Below, piece by piece: positions 34,998 through 46,587 of a stretch of 64,000 nt of DNA. This stretch comes from Orobanche coerulescens (lineage: Eukaryota; Streptophyta; Magnoliopsida; Lamiales; Orobanchaceae), in the NCBI GenBank assembly GCA_033398695.1, contig CM065805.1, positions 77,158,762 to 77,222,761 on the forward strand. Reading direction: 5' to 3'. The notes under the pieces are model-generated. The model did no database searches, was not told where the DNA came from, and worked only from the letters and a program-made list of their open reading frames with translations. Position numbers and translations under genes: made by a program. The number at the start of each line of letters is the position of its first letter. Positions within the stretch are counted from its first letter, which is position 1.

Positions 34998-35688
34998 CTA
35001 ATGTCAAAATAAACCCGGATTCTAAACCCAGAAGGATTGATCCAATATCGGTTGCCTCGACACTTTGTCCGCTTCCAACAGTGATCATTATTTCCCCAGC
35101 TTCAAGTTTTCTACTTCGTTCCAGATCCTGATTCATAGAACAAATGTGAGATGTGGCACCTGAATACAGAATCCATGAAGCAGAATATACAGTAGCAGAA
35201 CAATTAGTTTCAAAAACAAAAGGTTCCGTACCTGATGCGCCATTAATCTTGGGACAAGTCCTTCGCCAGTGGCCCAGCTCACCGCATTCAAGGCATTTGT
35301 CCGTAGGTTTTGGACCGCCTACCTTTTGAACCTTTCGAGCCTTGCCCTTTCCTTTTTGCACCCATTTCTTGGGTTTATACTGCTCGTAGGTCTTTTTCTT
35401 CTTGTTCTTGGACCTCCTAGGCCCAGAAGAAATCACAAGAGCAGCCTCTCTCGGTTTAGTCTTCATGTTAGACTGCGCCTTCACCAGTTTATTCATTAGC
35501 CCAGCTAATGTGCATGTAATTTCATTACAGTTGAAATTTATTACAAACTGCGTGAAAGAGTCAGGGAGAGATTGAAGGATGAGATCAATTTGAAGGGATA
35601 AATCCATATTAAAGTTGAGCACCTCGAGCCTCTCAATCATAGAGATCATCTTGAGGACGTGGTCTCCCACTTTCTCCCCTTCTTTCAT
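34916..35688 (-). pseudogene. gag: Copia 1 Gag C-end, zinc knuckle and protease
   Basis: Continues gag after a frameshift near 35688: EGEKVGDHVLKMISMIERLE, then a Lys-rich stretch, then the zinc knuckle CLECGELGHWRRTC, then the protease motif WILYSGATSHIC. The catalytic Asp of DSGAT is Tyr here (codon TAT in place of GAT), so the protease is inactive. After VLPKGHKNIVSIPVLDRKG the frame runs into the integrase deletion. Confidence 0.83.
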
Positions 35689-36098
35689 CCTAGATCGAAC
35701 AAGCTGCTTGATATCTCATATCTAGCAGTCCTACTGTGCTCTCCATAAAGTTCGGTCAAGTGTGCGAGAATCTGCCTAGCAGAAGTCATTTTCTCGTGCG
35801 CTCTCTGCAGCTCATTAGTCATTGAGCCCATCATAAAGCCACGGACTAGCACGTCATCCTTGACCCATTTTTCATGGATGTCAATGTCTTCCTGATTACC
35901 CCTAGTCCGGATTGGAGTCGGTGGAATGTCCGCCTCCAAGACGTATCCCAGAGACTCCATACTGAGTACAATCATCAGATTCCGCAACCAGTCAACAAAG
36001 TTAGGGCCAGTTAGGAGATTCTTTTCAAGTAGTATTGCAAGTGGGTTTTTAGCCATTTTAGAGAGATTCAATTTCGTTTTCTGCAAAGATTTAGACAA
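35689..36098 (-). pseudogene. gag: Copia 1 Gag N-terminal part
   Basis: Starts MSKSLQKTKLNLSKMAKNPL, then GPNFVDWLRNLMIVLSMESL and the NELQRAHEKMTSARQILAHL helices typical of copia Gag (UBN2-like family). A one-base indel near 35695 shifts the frame at EISSSLF, where the sister copy gives ISKQLF. Confidence 0.8.
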
Positions 36099-37790
36099 GA
36101 TTAAATTAGTGACTTGTTTAATTATGACCGAGTATAGAACTTAAGGGCTTGTATAATTCTTGTCTCGGATCCCACTAATTTTATCGGAATTATACACTCC
36201 CATGTTATAATCCAGAAATCATGGTTAGATCGACTTCTTAGTGGTGATCAAGTTCTTTACAAATTCAACAGACGCAACCTATCAGGTTTCTTGCCAATTA
36301 ATTTCTGTAAAGTGGTGTCTAACACCAACCCGTCTAACGGATGATTTGATCTTCTTTTACCCCTAGTCTTCATGCCCTCAACCTATCAAGTTTCTTGGCA
36401 ATCCAGACTATCTAAGTTGTTGACCATCAACGTCTATCAGTTTGACTATTGAATCTCACCCGGCAACCTATCAGGTTTCTAGGGGTGAAATTTATCACCA
36501 CCCGAAGGCATCTAATGCACTCAAGAATTTTTCAACCTCTACCAAATGTACTACCCCGATAACTCGGAAGCATAGCACACCAGCTCGGGTATCAATTTTC
36601 TACGAGTTTGATGGAGGGTAGGAAAACTCGTAACCTTTTTCAAACTTAGTCTGTTTGTAGTCGGGAGAATTTCGCGATTAATGTTACACTTTGCACATTA
36701 ATTTAATTATACGCGCGTTTGATGGTTTGTCAATCATTCAAAATGAAAAACAGAAAACAGTAATCTGGTTACTACCAACATATAGCTCATGGACCTAATT
36801 CCTAAGTACTGGGCCAAGCGAATGACCCAATAAAAAAAACAGTCTTCGATTCTTCGTCTTCTCGGTCGGTTGACTTCGGTCTTCGTCATACCCAAATTAA
36901 TAATTACATCATTGAAAAATTGTATCTTATACAAGTTTTTCTAGTAAATATAAATAGGCTCAAAACGGCCTTTACAACCCAATCGAATCGAACAAATCAA
37001 AAAACTAAGTCCACGAGCTATATCACCATCACATAAGGATTCCATACAACATGTAATGGCAACGAAACTAAACAATTAATCTTAATATAAATTAATCTAA
37101 TTAATCTATAAATTAATCTATTCAATTTCTACTATATTAATCCAATTAATATAAAGTGGCATTAAAATTAAATAATCAATTAATATATTAATCCAATCAA
37201 TATAAAATTAATCTATTCAATTTTAATGGTATTAATCCAACTAATACTAATAATCGTCATTTTAATTCGTTCGAAGTAATCCGGCCAAAATAATATTCTC
37301 GTTTAATTTATTTCCCTTAACACAAAAATATTCCAAATATTAATTTAGTCAAATTAAAATCTAATTTAAATTTTGGGAAATAATTACAACAAAATATAAA
37401 CTTAAAACGGAGTTCCGGACAATCCGGTTTTAGGCCCAGCCCGCGGCCCGATTCAAAATCGGGCCAAAAACCCGAGGGCTGCCTGGCCGAGCCATGTAGC
37501 GGCTGGCGAGTCTGATCGGCGGGCATCGGCCGCCTCTCGGTAGCTGCGGCCGAGACATGGCCGATCATGCTCGGCAACCAGGCGACGGCCAGGCGATCTT
37601 TACCGACACCACTTCCGGCAGCCCCGTTTCTTCGTTTTTCGGCCCGTTTCCAAAAACGTGATGCTACAACGAACAATTTAAAATCTACGATTATTCCAAA
37701 CATGATTCTAAATCATAATCATCATCCAAAAGCATTCAAAATGCACAAATAATCGTATATACGGAAACATTGACCTCGCTCCGATACCAC
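36099..37790 (-). other. Copia 1 leader with primer site and repeated palindromes
   Basis: 1.7 kb untranslated leader. The primer site TGGTATCGGAGCG (minus strand) is at 37777-37789. Near the gag start lie palindromic words AACCTATCAGGTT at 36276-36288 and 36465-36477, AACCTATCAAGTT at 36380-36392, and a decayed one near 36429. 37060-37260 is a block of ATTAATCTATTCAATT repeats; 37400-37620 is GC-rich with CGGCCGA motifs. No gene. Confidence 0.65.
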
Positions 37791-39669
37791 TGTTGGGATT
37801 CCGAAAATAAAACGAAATACGCAGCGGAAATAAATACGAATCCCAAACAGGATCGATCAAGTAACGTATATACGAAAAAATAAATACAAAGATTCATACC
37901 CTTGAAGCCTTTGAAATAAATCTTTGTAAAATGTAGACGATGATCACGATCTCGTCCCGAACACGAAATCCCTTCGTTCCAAGCACCGAAAGTTCGAAGC
38001 CTCTACTTCACACGCGTCGGAAGTTGCCCGGAAAATTCGACGTAACTTCGTTCTCCAAGAACACGGCTAGGAAGTTACCGTAGGAATTTTCTCTCTATTT
38101 TTTCTTGAATTTCTTTCACCTCTAAGATGAAAATTAAAAAAAAAAAATTCTCTCCCTTCCTCACAAAGAAAACTCTCGGCTGGAAACCTTAGAGCAGCAG
38201 GTCAGTTTTTATTTGTGTGTGTGCGTGTGTTGTCACAAGTCCACACTTGAGTTGATATGTTGATGATTATATATATACAAAAACAACTCACATGTAGATA
38301 TAATAAAATCATCAAGCATCTTAATACATGAAGACTTAATCAAGACAACCACAACACACATGCAAGTAATAATACCATGTGAGGTAGGGAAGGGGCGGCC
38401 CATTTAGGAAGTTTCCTAGAAACGATCCGAGCCACTCGGCTTGTGTATCGGACGTTCGTCAACGACTCCGTTTAATCACCAATGTATTTATATTAATTAA
38501 TTAATCTAATTAATTAATAATATCAAATATAAATATATTTCTATAAGAAATATAATGTATTAATTAAATTAATTACCCGGTAACTTAATTTTAATTCATA
38601 AGACCGCTATTTTGATTTATCTAATAAATCATAATTAGATATCCAATATCTAATATTAATAGAGAGATAATAAATTCACATTTATCCGTCAACGCTCCCG
38701 ATGCGCGACTCGTAGGTCCGTCTCATAGGCATTGAGAGGAACCGATGAGTGCGGGCGGCACTTAGCCACTTAGCGGGTCGCCTTTGTAAACCCGGCGAGA
38801 ACGAATGAAGGGATCATTCCAGAACCATTATGTCGTGAATACTATATACGTATAGACCCTTTATCAGATGTCCCGGTCAAGTCGTCGGGTCACGGTAAAG
38901 TCAAACCCTACTATTGACTAGACTCTATACATGTGTTAATGCAAATCAAGACCGACTGATTAATAGTGTATCTAATACGACTATATCAGAATGCTTTGGC
39001 CAAAGACTCATGATCTTATTTGCCATTAACCGTATAGGACATACGCCTACTCACTAACAGGAGATAGCATCCTTTCTTGGCGTACAGTAAAGACTGCTAC
39101 CTGCCCGTATAGTCCGCACTTCGAGGTCGACTCAGCAATTAAGCAAATGAGTCTAACTACTCTAATGACAAACTAAACGTCACAGGCACATCTTCTACTG
39201 AACCCTCAAGTCAAAGGTCCACGTATACTATCACAACCTTTCGATTCGTCATCGACTCTCCGAGAGTGAATACCGTGTGACTGAATCGAGTATGAGTCGT
39301 GTTCGAGTATACTAGTCCCACCAATATACTTTATAACTATGCTATCAAGACGTGCACACGTCCTAGCATCAGTTATATAAGTCTCATTAAAACTTAATGC
39401 CCATTTAAGTTTATTGACTTGCGAACGATTTATGTAAATAAACTTTAAACACTTCCAGTTCATTTTCTCTTGTCCCATAACGAGAATGTAATGTTCAGTT
39501 TATTTACATGGACTTCACTTCAATGTTTACCAAGTCAAGAATGTAATTGAAATACAATAAACAGTGAATGAATCGAATTGCCTTTTTATTATTTATTATT
39601 CCATAATTACAAGTATAATGCCCATACTCTCTCATCCCCTGAGTGGCATTCGAGGGCATATTCCTAACA
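37791..39669 (-). mobile_element. Copia 1 5' LTR
   Basis: 1,879 bases, TGTTGGGATTCC to ATTCCTAACA on the plus strand. It differs from the 3' LTR by scattered substitutions, a few single-base indels and a short stretch of clustered changes near 38690-38790. Confidence 0.85.
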
Positions 39670-39674
39670 CCGCT

Positions 39675-40667
39675 ATCACCCCCTCGGCCATCCGCCGGAT
39701 GACCAAACGGAAGTACAAGGCGTTGCTGACCGAGCGATCGCCAGGAGGCTCCCGTTCGCAGGGAGAGGCGCTCGCCAGCCGGGGCACCTCTGTTTTCGAT
39801 CGCCTACGCAGCGACCCATCTTGGCGACCGGGGCAGTCCGGCCCCAGCCACGAGACGACGGAGCTCGATTCCATCACCAAGAGTTCGGCGTATCCGACTC
39901 CCAGAAGTCCGACCAGCCATCTGGCTCCCCCTCGCCAGATAGCCGAGGTCAGCAACAGCGGAGTCAGGAGATCGGTACACGATCGCCTCGGCTCCCACTC
40001 CAAAAGCCGATCCACGAGCGACCATGCTACAGCAATGGCCGCAATGCAACGCCAGCTCGACGACATGAAGGCGCTCCTAGAATCTGGGGCAGGCGCCAAG
40101 AACAAGATCGTCGGCACGAGCGAGCCGCTCGCGGTCCACATCGAGCTCGCCCCCGTGCAGCACAAGATCGATCCCCCGCAAACACCCTTGTACGAGGGGA
40201 GATCGGACCCCGAAACACACCTGAGCAAGTTTAACATCTACATGACCAGGTGTGGGGCATCAGACGCGACCAGGTGCCGAATGTTCCCTCTGACGCTGGA
40301 CGACCTTGCCCACAGGTGGTACGCCTTATTGCCGCCTCGGTCCATCGGCTCCTTTAATCAATTGGCGACCGACTTCACAGCGTATTTCGCCACCAAGGTC
40401 ACTCGGCCAGAAGGTCCCCATCGCATGATGCGAATCAAACAAGGGGAAGAAGAGTCCGACTCGGACTACATCGACCGGGTAGACGAGATCATCCTCAACG
40501 GCGAGACCATAAGCGATGAGATCGCCCTCTACGCGGTCCTAGGAGGATTCCATGGTCTTTCGCCTATGTACAAGCATCTTACGAAGGACCAACCCTCGAC
40601 CTACGTGATCTTCCGAGCTAAGGCCGCAGACTTTCTGGCCAGGCAAAGTTTTCTTCTTAGCCTATGA
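39675..40667 (+). pseudogene. TR-GAG gag 3' part (complete element)
   Basis: In frame with 31245-31481. Together they give a 409-residue Gag with no internal stop, so this gag was intact before the copia insertion. Contents: basic region SRSQGEALASRG, LDDMKALLESGAG, DPETHLSKFNIYM, the capsid core with LAHRWYALLPPRS and FNQLATDFTAYF, then EEESDSDYIDRVDEIILN, ending FLARQSFLLSL. No CCHC knuckle. Confidence 0.82.
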
Positions 40668-41579
40668 GCAGTGCGATCGGCGCCCGAACGGCGATCTCCA
40701 GTCTTCCAGTCCGATCGCCGGTATCAACCTATGAATAACGTGATCGGCAGCCGAACGACGATCACCAGTCTTCCAGCCCGATCGCCATTATCAAGCAACA
40801 TCATCAAAACCGGAGGACTCGTCCGCCATCTATAGTTCACCATCTAACATGATGGGCTAAGGCACGAGATCGCCTCCACCGCACAACGTACAACCATGGT
40901 CCTGGTAGTCGATGGAACCGGCTGCTTCGGCCATGCAAGGTCCCTTTGGGCCAAGATCGCCTGCCCTTCGTTTAAATACGAGGCCGGCGTAGTCTGAGGG
41001 CCCTCCAAAACTAATCAGTGGACACGATCGCCCACCCTCAAAGTTTCATCATCTAACATGGTGAACCAGGACAATGCGACGTGCCACTACCTCCGTCTCA
41101 ACGTACACCGTCGAGGTTCGCCATCTTTATGGCGGGCCGAGGTGGAAGCAGAGCTATCAAGCCGCGGAAGTGGAGTTGATTAATCCGACGACACTCCGTG
41201 CAAGGACTCCTCTAGACCAAGACCGCATGCCCTTCATTTAAATACGAGGCGAGGCGCAGCCTAACAGTGGACCCTCACAATAAAATGAGTCACGAGACAG
41301 TTAATGTCGTTCGCGCACAAGACACGGTCATGGAGTCGGTCCATCGAACTCCGCGACTATGCACGGTTCCTCGGAAACGAAACAATCAAGTTTCTACAAG
41401 GGATCGGCCAATGTTGTTTTTTGCAGGTACAAGACCGAAAGATAGCTAGCCAATCGACCAGATCGCCCAAGTCCGAAACCAGATTTCGCTCAGCGGGTCG
41501 CCCGTCCTCATCCTACACGATCGCCAGCAAGAACCACCTCGCCCCATGTCTTCAACATCGGAGCAAGCTGGGGGGCAAT
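40668..41579 (+). other. TR-GAG 3' noncoding region and polypurine tract
   Basis: Counterpart of 2114-3033 with a few indels. The polypurine tract GCAAGCTGGGGGG begins at 41563. Nothing coding is seen. Confidence 0.7.
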
Positions 41580-42603
41580 TATTGTGTCGAGAATTATACG
41601 CCTCGACCGGGCGACCTAGCCATAGCCGAGCAGCCAAGGTAGATCGGCCGAACGAAGGTCCCAGGACAAGTCCCGGTGCCGAGCGATCGACATCTAAGAT
41701 GATCGTCTATCGGTACTTGGCGATCGACTTCTGGTGGCTGACTAGCAGACGATCGTCTCTCAACACTTGCCGATCGACCCTTGGTAACCAACCGATGCCG
41801 ACCTCTGGTGACCGACCAATGACGACCGCCTCTTGCCGCTCGAAGCCGATGGTCATCCAGTCGGCAAAGGCCGAAGCTCAAGACAGAACCCACATGCAGT
41901 GCCGAGACAAGATCCGCATTTCACGGATCATTGACCACAGCCTGTCAGCATCTTTCCACCAGCCGATAGGCCCGCCGAAAGGTGTTAGTGGGACCGCCCG
42001 TGACAGCAACTCCGGACGCGTGCTGGCTCCTCATTGGACCGCACAGCTGGCTGCCGGAAGAAGCCTTGTACTTTAGGCAGACAGCCCATGTGACTTAAAG
42101 ACGATCGCCCCATTATTATATTGGACGAAAGGCGATCGCCCGCCAGAAAATAAGGCATCTCAGCCCCTATAAATAGAAGGCTGCCTGCACTTGGACAACC
42201 CCCCGATTTTTCCTCTCTGAACTCCAACTCACGGCTTCTGAACAAGCAATACTCACAACTTGGCTTTCTCAACTCTTGGCAACAGCTATCTCTCGGTTCC
42301 TTCTTCTCTCTCATCATCTCCTACACGGAAGACGATCGGCAAAGAGCAAGAACACCAAGGCTTCGCTCAAGAGTTAGATAAATAGGATCTTTTACACTCA
42401 TTGTATTTAGATTCTTACGTTAATACTTGTATCCACGAATATTTGTATTAATAACATCTCGCGAGAGCATTCAAGCCCGGGCCTAACAAACCCGGCAAAT
42501 CTAGTGTTATTCACACCCCCTCGGAAGTGCTCCCACAACCTTGTTTGTTGTCCGTCCATTCCAGCAGTATTTCATCTTTGGATAAATATTTCGGGCAACA
42601 ACA
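41580..42603 (+). mobile_element. TR-GAG 3' LTR
   Basis: 1,024 bases. It starts TATTGTG, so its terminal TG has become TA; it ends ACAACA. TATAAATA is at 42168-42175. Followed by GGTCC (42604-42608) and family-C sequence. Confidence 0.85.
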
Positions 42604-42608
42604 GGTCC

Positions 42609-44142
42609 TAACGACGTCTTCAACATATATACTTCTCATAACATCATGAATCGCAACAAACTACCAAGAACATCGAGAATATTACGATTCCATAATTATA
42701 ACAACATAATCGAATCATTTGATCACTAATTCATTATCTTCCCTTAATAAAATTCTCGTAAATACCAAGAATCATCACAACAATATCAATTCAACCATCA
42801 TTCATATGAAAACGTGTAGAATTTTCCAAGTTCTACTCATTGAGACATTTCATCGAACACTTTGAAGGCATAGTCCAATTCAATCGATTATTCGAAGAAA
42901 TACTCGAATTTGTTCCACAAAACTTCAAGAGTATTGAATGATTACGAGTATACAATCAAGTTCCATCAATAATCTGAATCAAAACGAAGCAAATCGGCCA
43001 AAACACCAAGAAACCTCAAGAACATCCAAAAACCAAAAGTTCATGTGTTCTTACCTTCGATCCGGGTGGAGGATGATGTTAATCCATGATTCCAACTTCC
43101 AAAATATGTTGTTATAAGTTGATTCTACTCAAAACCATCCATTTTGCTGAAGAAATCGCGAAGAGACGAAGAGAAAACATGAAAATGAGCAGATGGCTCG
43201 GTCTAGGCCTTATATAGGCGGGGCCTGCCGGCACCTTACGTACGTAACCGGACGGGGCTTACATACGTAGCCGGCCGCGGCCTAACCTTCTGTCCATTTC
43301 GTTCGGCACCCTTATGTACGTAACCGGCAGCTTCCTTACGTACGTAATCGGCCATTACGGCCGTAACCGGCCACTGCCTACGTACGTAATCGGCCAATCC
43401 TAGCCCCCAGCGAGTCATTGCCGACCATGAACGGCCATCCCTACGAGTCACTGCCGACCATGCTCGGCCACTACAGGTCCTCTCGGCCACAACTCGGCCA
43501 GCCGCCCCGTAACGTACGTAACACTTATTCCGTTGCGTACGTAATATGTACGTTGACTTGCTACAGTACTATACTCGTATTACGTACGTAATACACCCTG
43601 TATAACATACGTAACTCCATCCGTTGACTCACCTGTCCACATCCGCGCCAAAAGATGCCGACACAGGGCCCAACTGTCTGATTCCTTTTGTTACGTACGT
43701 AATACCTTACGCATAACGTACGTAACACGTACCACTTAGCGTACGTTATCTCAAAGTCTTAACGTACGTTAACAGATCGATACTTAGCCATTTCCATCAA
43801 TTATTATCCAACGTCTCGACATACCAAATGTGAACATACGACAATACTGAACACATATACGAAATCCCAAAAACATTCTCATATGGTACGTCTAATGCAC
43901 GATATCCTCAATTACAATTGTCGACCAAGTACGGAAATCGTACAAATACTCATACGGTATATCCGACATCGAAAACACACCAAGCACGTAATATCCTAGA
44001 ATCAAAATAACCTCGATGACATACTGGCACGACTGTCACGGTTTCCAAAATTACCCACTCATATTGTGTCGGTCCCACTCTGTACAGTACATCCCAGATA
44101 AAATAATGCGAAAAATTCATAGTGAAATTCTAGGATATTACA
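42609..44142 (-). mobile_element. Family-C LTR 2, right part
   Basis: Matches 15028-16561 with few differences. Minus-strand TATA at about 43206-43218, palindrome array 43233-43766, LTR start (minus TGTAATATCCTAG) at 44142. Confidence 0.82.
43233..43766. repeat. Palindrome array TTACGTACGTAA in family-C LTR 2
   Basis: Same sites as 15654-16190, with some repaired or differently damaged: TTACGTACGTAA intact at 43237 and 43338, where LTR 1 has ACGCACGTAA and ACATACGTAA, and AACGTACGTT intact near 43761. The changes are mostly C/T and G/A at CpG. Confidence 0.82.
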
Positions 44143-44536
44143 TATACATCCACTTAAATAAGTTTCGTCCTCGAAACTCAACACCTGTCATAATCAGTAT
44201 CTCAATCCCGAAATATCTCAAAATCACGACACCATACTCAAATAATCATCATCAAAACTGAAATAACTAAAAGAACATACTTACAGGTTTGTGAAGTCGA
44301 TGATCTTCCGTGATACCAGCATACGAATCCCATACAAAGTCTCAACACACTAACAACACACCGGCATCGCAAATACAGCAATTTGAAAATACTTCAAAAA
44401 TTTTGAAACCTCCAAAATCGGTTTGACTCAAAAGTCATAAAATCATTTTCAAAAATCACGCTACTACCGCACCAGTTGAGCCACATAACACACACGCCCG
44501 GGTTTTACGAAACCCAAGCGCTCCGATACCATCTTC
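44143..44536 (-). other. Family-C internal region 2 (394 bp)
   Basis: Copy of 16562-16949: polypurine tract at the left end, primer site TGGTATCGGAGCG (minus) at 44519-44531. No frame. Confidence 0.8.
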
Positions 44537-46587
44537 TGTAACACCCCCAAAACCAAACGGGAATATTACAGCGCCGTGGGCCCCACATTGGAACCCACAA
44601 GGCTAAAATCATTTTCGCACACGTTTAAAAATGTCAAAAAGACCTTTGAAAGTACACACACACGCAGCGGATAACAACATAGTTCAAAGAATACTGAAAG
44701 CCAATTTAAATATACACACACAATGGATAAAAACACAATTAATTACATTTGCAGCGGAATTAGGAAACCAGAAAAGAATACACAATCCCAACAATCACGC
44801 CATAGCCGGTATCACCGGAAAGCTAATCCCTTCACGACCGCTACTAGATCGAACTCCGAGTACCTAAAAGATAATGCCCACGACGGGGTCAGCCATAATA
44901 CTCAACAATGATAACGATCACATCACAAAAACAATTACATATCAATGTAATCTACAGAGTAAGAACATTCCCCATGTATTTTACCGAAGTAACCTTACCA
45001 ACCTGTCACAACCATAACAATCAATTCTTACCATATCCCACGCCTCGTGTCCTTAAGTAATGAACGAATTTAAATGTAATCACCTGTACTGTACCCGAAA
45101 CACTACCAAGATTTCCCAACATAAACATATCTCGAGTATAGAATAATGTGGCCAAGTTCGATTCTGCCGGCTGGGTCTCACAATCGGATCCCAATCCTGA
45201 TAAAACCGATATCACACGATACATCTACAAATTAACTGTCCCGAAACAATGGAAAGTCCCGAATATCAATACAAGCATGAATGCTCACACAATCAATAAT
45301 GATAAACAATTAATGCATCACAACGGAAATATCAATGACATGATATTTCCGCACAAGATCGACAAAGGATCAACCACGAACGAGAATACCATTATGTGGT
45401 AACTCCAACAAGATCAATGAAGAATCAATAACCGAGAATACCGACGACACGGTAAGGATCAATGAAGAATCAATAACCGAGAATACCGACAACATGGTAA
45501 GGATCAATGAAGAATCAATAACCAAGAATACCGATGATACGGTAAACTCCAACAAGATCAATAAGAGTCGACAACCGGAAACACCAATAGTACAATAAAC
45601 TCCAATAAGATCAATAAAGGGTCAACAACCGAGAATACTGACGACACAGTAAACTCTAGCAAGATCAATAAGGACCAACAACTGGGAGTACAAACGATAC
45701 GGTAAACTCCAACAAGAGTAATAAGGAATCGACAACCGAGAATACTGACGACACGGTAACTCAAATAGAGATAATAAGGGATCAACAACTGAGAATACCG
45801 ACAACACGGTAAACTTCAATAACATCAACCGAGGACTAATAACCAAGAATACCAACGATGAGACAAATCTCAAACGGAATCATTAAGGATCAATAACGAA
45901 CGATATTACCAATGATAGGGTGAACTCCAAATGAGATTTATAAAGGATCGATATCAATGAGTTGACCATCGATATGGTAACTCTGAACGAGATTAGTAAA
46001 GGTTCAACGGCGACAAATACACGAGGGAATAAAATCATCAACCATATAAAAAACATATATGCAATTATACATGGACTCTGAACGACCAATCAATAAGACT
46101 CAAGATGGACGTCACGATACGCTCGATCCAGACATGTGTCCGTGTACAAGCCAACCACGGGTATTGATCAGGTACCCGTCTGGTCTCGTACCTAATCAGC
46201 CTCACGAAGTACGTCTCGTGTGCACGGTTCAATATGAGGTCGAAACCAACACATGCTACATGTGCCCATCCCGAAAATCCTACTCATGAACGATCAGAAC
46301 GTATCTGACTCCAGATATTCCGCGATACAACATGACAACAAATCTCGAAGAAACGCATATCCATCAAGGATCAAAAGACTTCCCAAAAGAGCAACAGTAA
46401 CTCGATAATGAAAGACCGACACGACCACAATGTCGTATTTTCATCAGACAACAGTCCACATCATGCTCAAAAATGCATATAATATTAACACATAAACCCC
46501 ATGGCAGCAGCCAAGGGTCATGGAAGCATCTCATAGGAATACCCCGGAACATAGGTGCGATATAGGTCTTATCCCTTAACACAGTTC
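44537..46587 (-). mobile_element. Family-C LTR 3 (interrupted by copia 2)
   Basis: Aligns with 16950 to about 19028 of LTR 2, including the minisatellite (about 45400-45870) and conserved module (46069-46290). A ~47-base deletion relative to LTR 2 lies near 46050. Broken at 46588 by the copia 2 LTR; the left flank AGTTC (46583-46587) should be its TSD. Confidence 0.8.

Larger units (their letters stand above)
31482..39669 (-). mobile_element. Ty1/copia element 1, integrase-deleted
   Basis: 8,188 bases inserted in TR-GAG gag, TSD CCACT/CCGCT with one mutation. LTRs 31482-33371 (3') and 37791-39669 (5'), initiator-Met primer site 37777-37789, polypurine tract 33372-33386. Minus-strand order gag-protease-RT-RNase H, with integrase missing. 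It belongs to the same family as the copia at 46588. I do not assign a lineage name. Confidence 0.87.
19924..42603 (+). mobile_element. TR-GAG element, complete, with two nested elements
   Basis: LTRs 19924-20947 and 41580-42603 (1,024 bases each), target duplication GGTCC on both sides (19919-19923, 42604-42608). Without the chromovirus at 20964-31129 and the copia at 31482-39669 (and their TSDs) it is about 4.3 kb: LTR, primer site, 409-codon gag, ~910 bases noncoding, polypurine tract, LTR. No protease, RT, RNase H or integrase. This architecture matches the TR-GAG class of plant non-autonomous retrotransposons. Confidence 0.85.
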
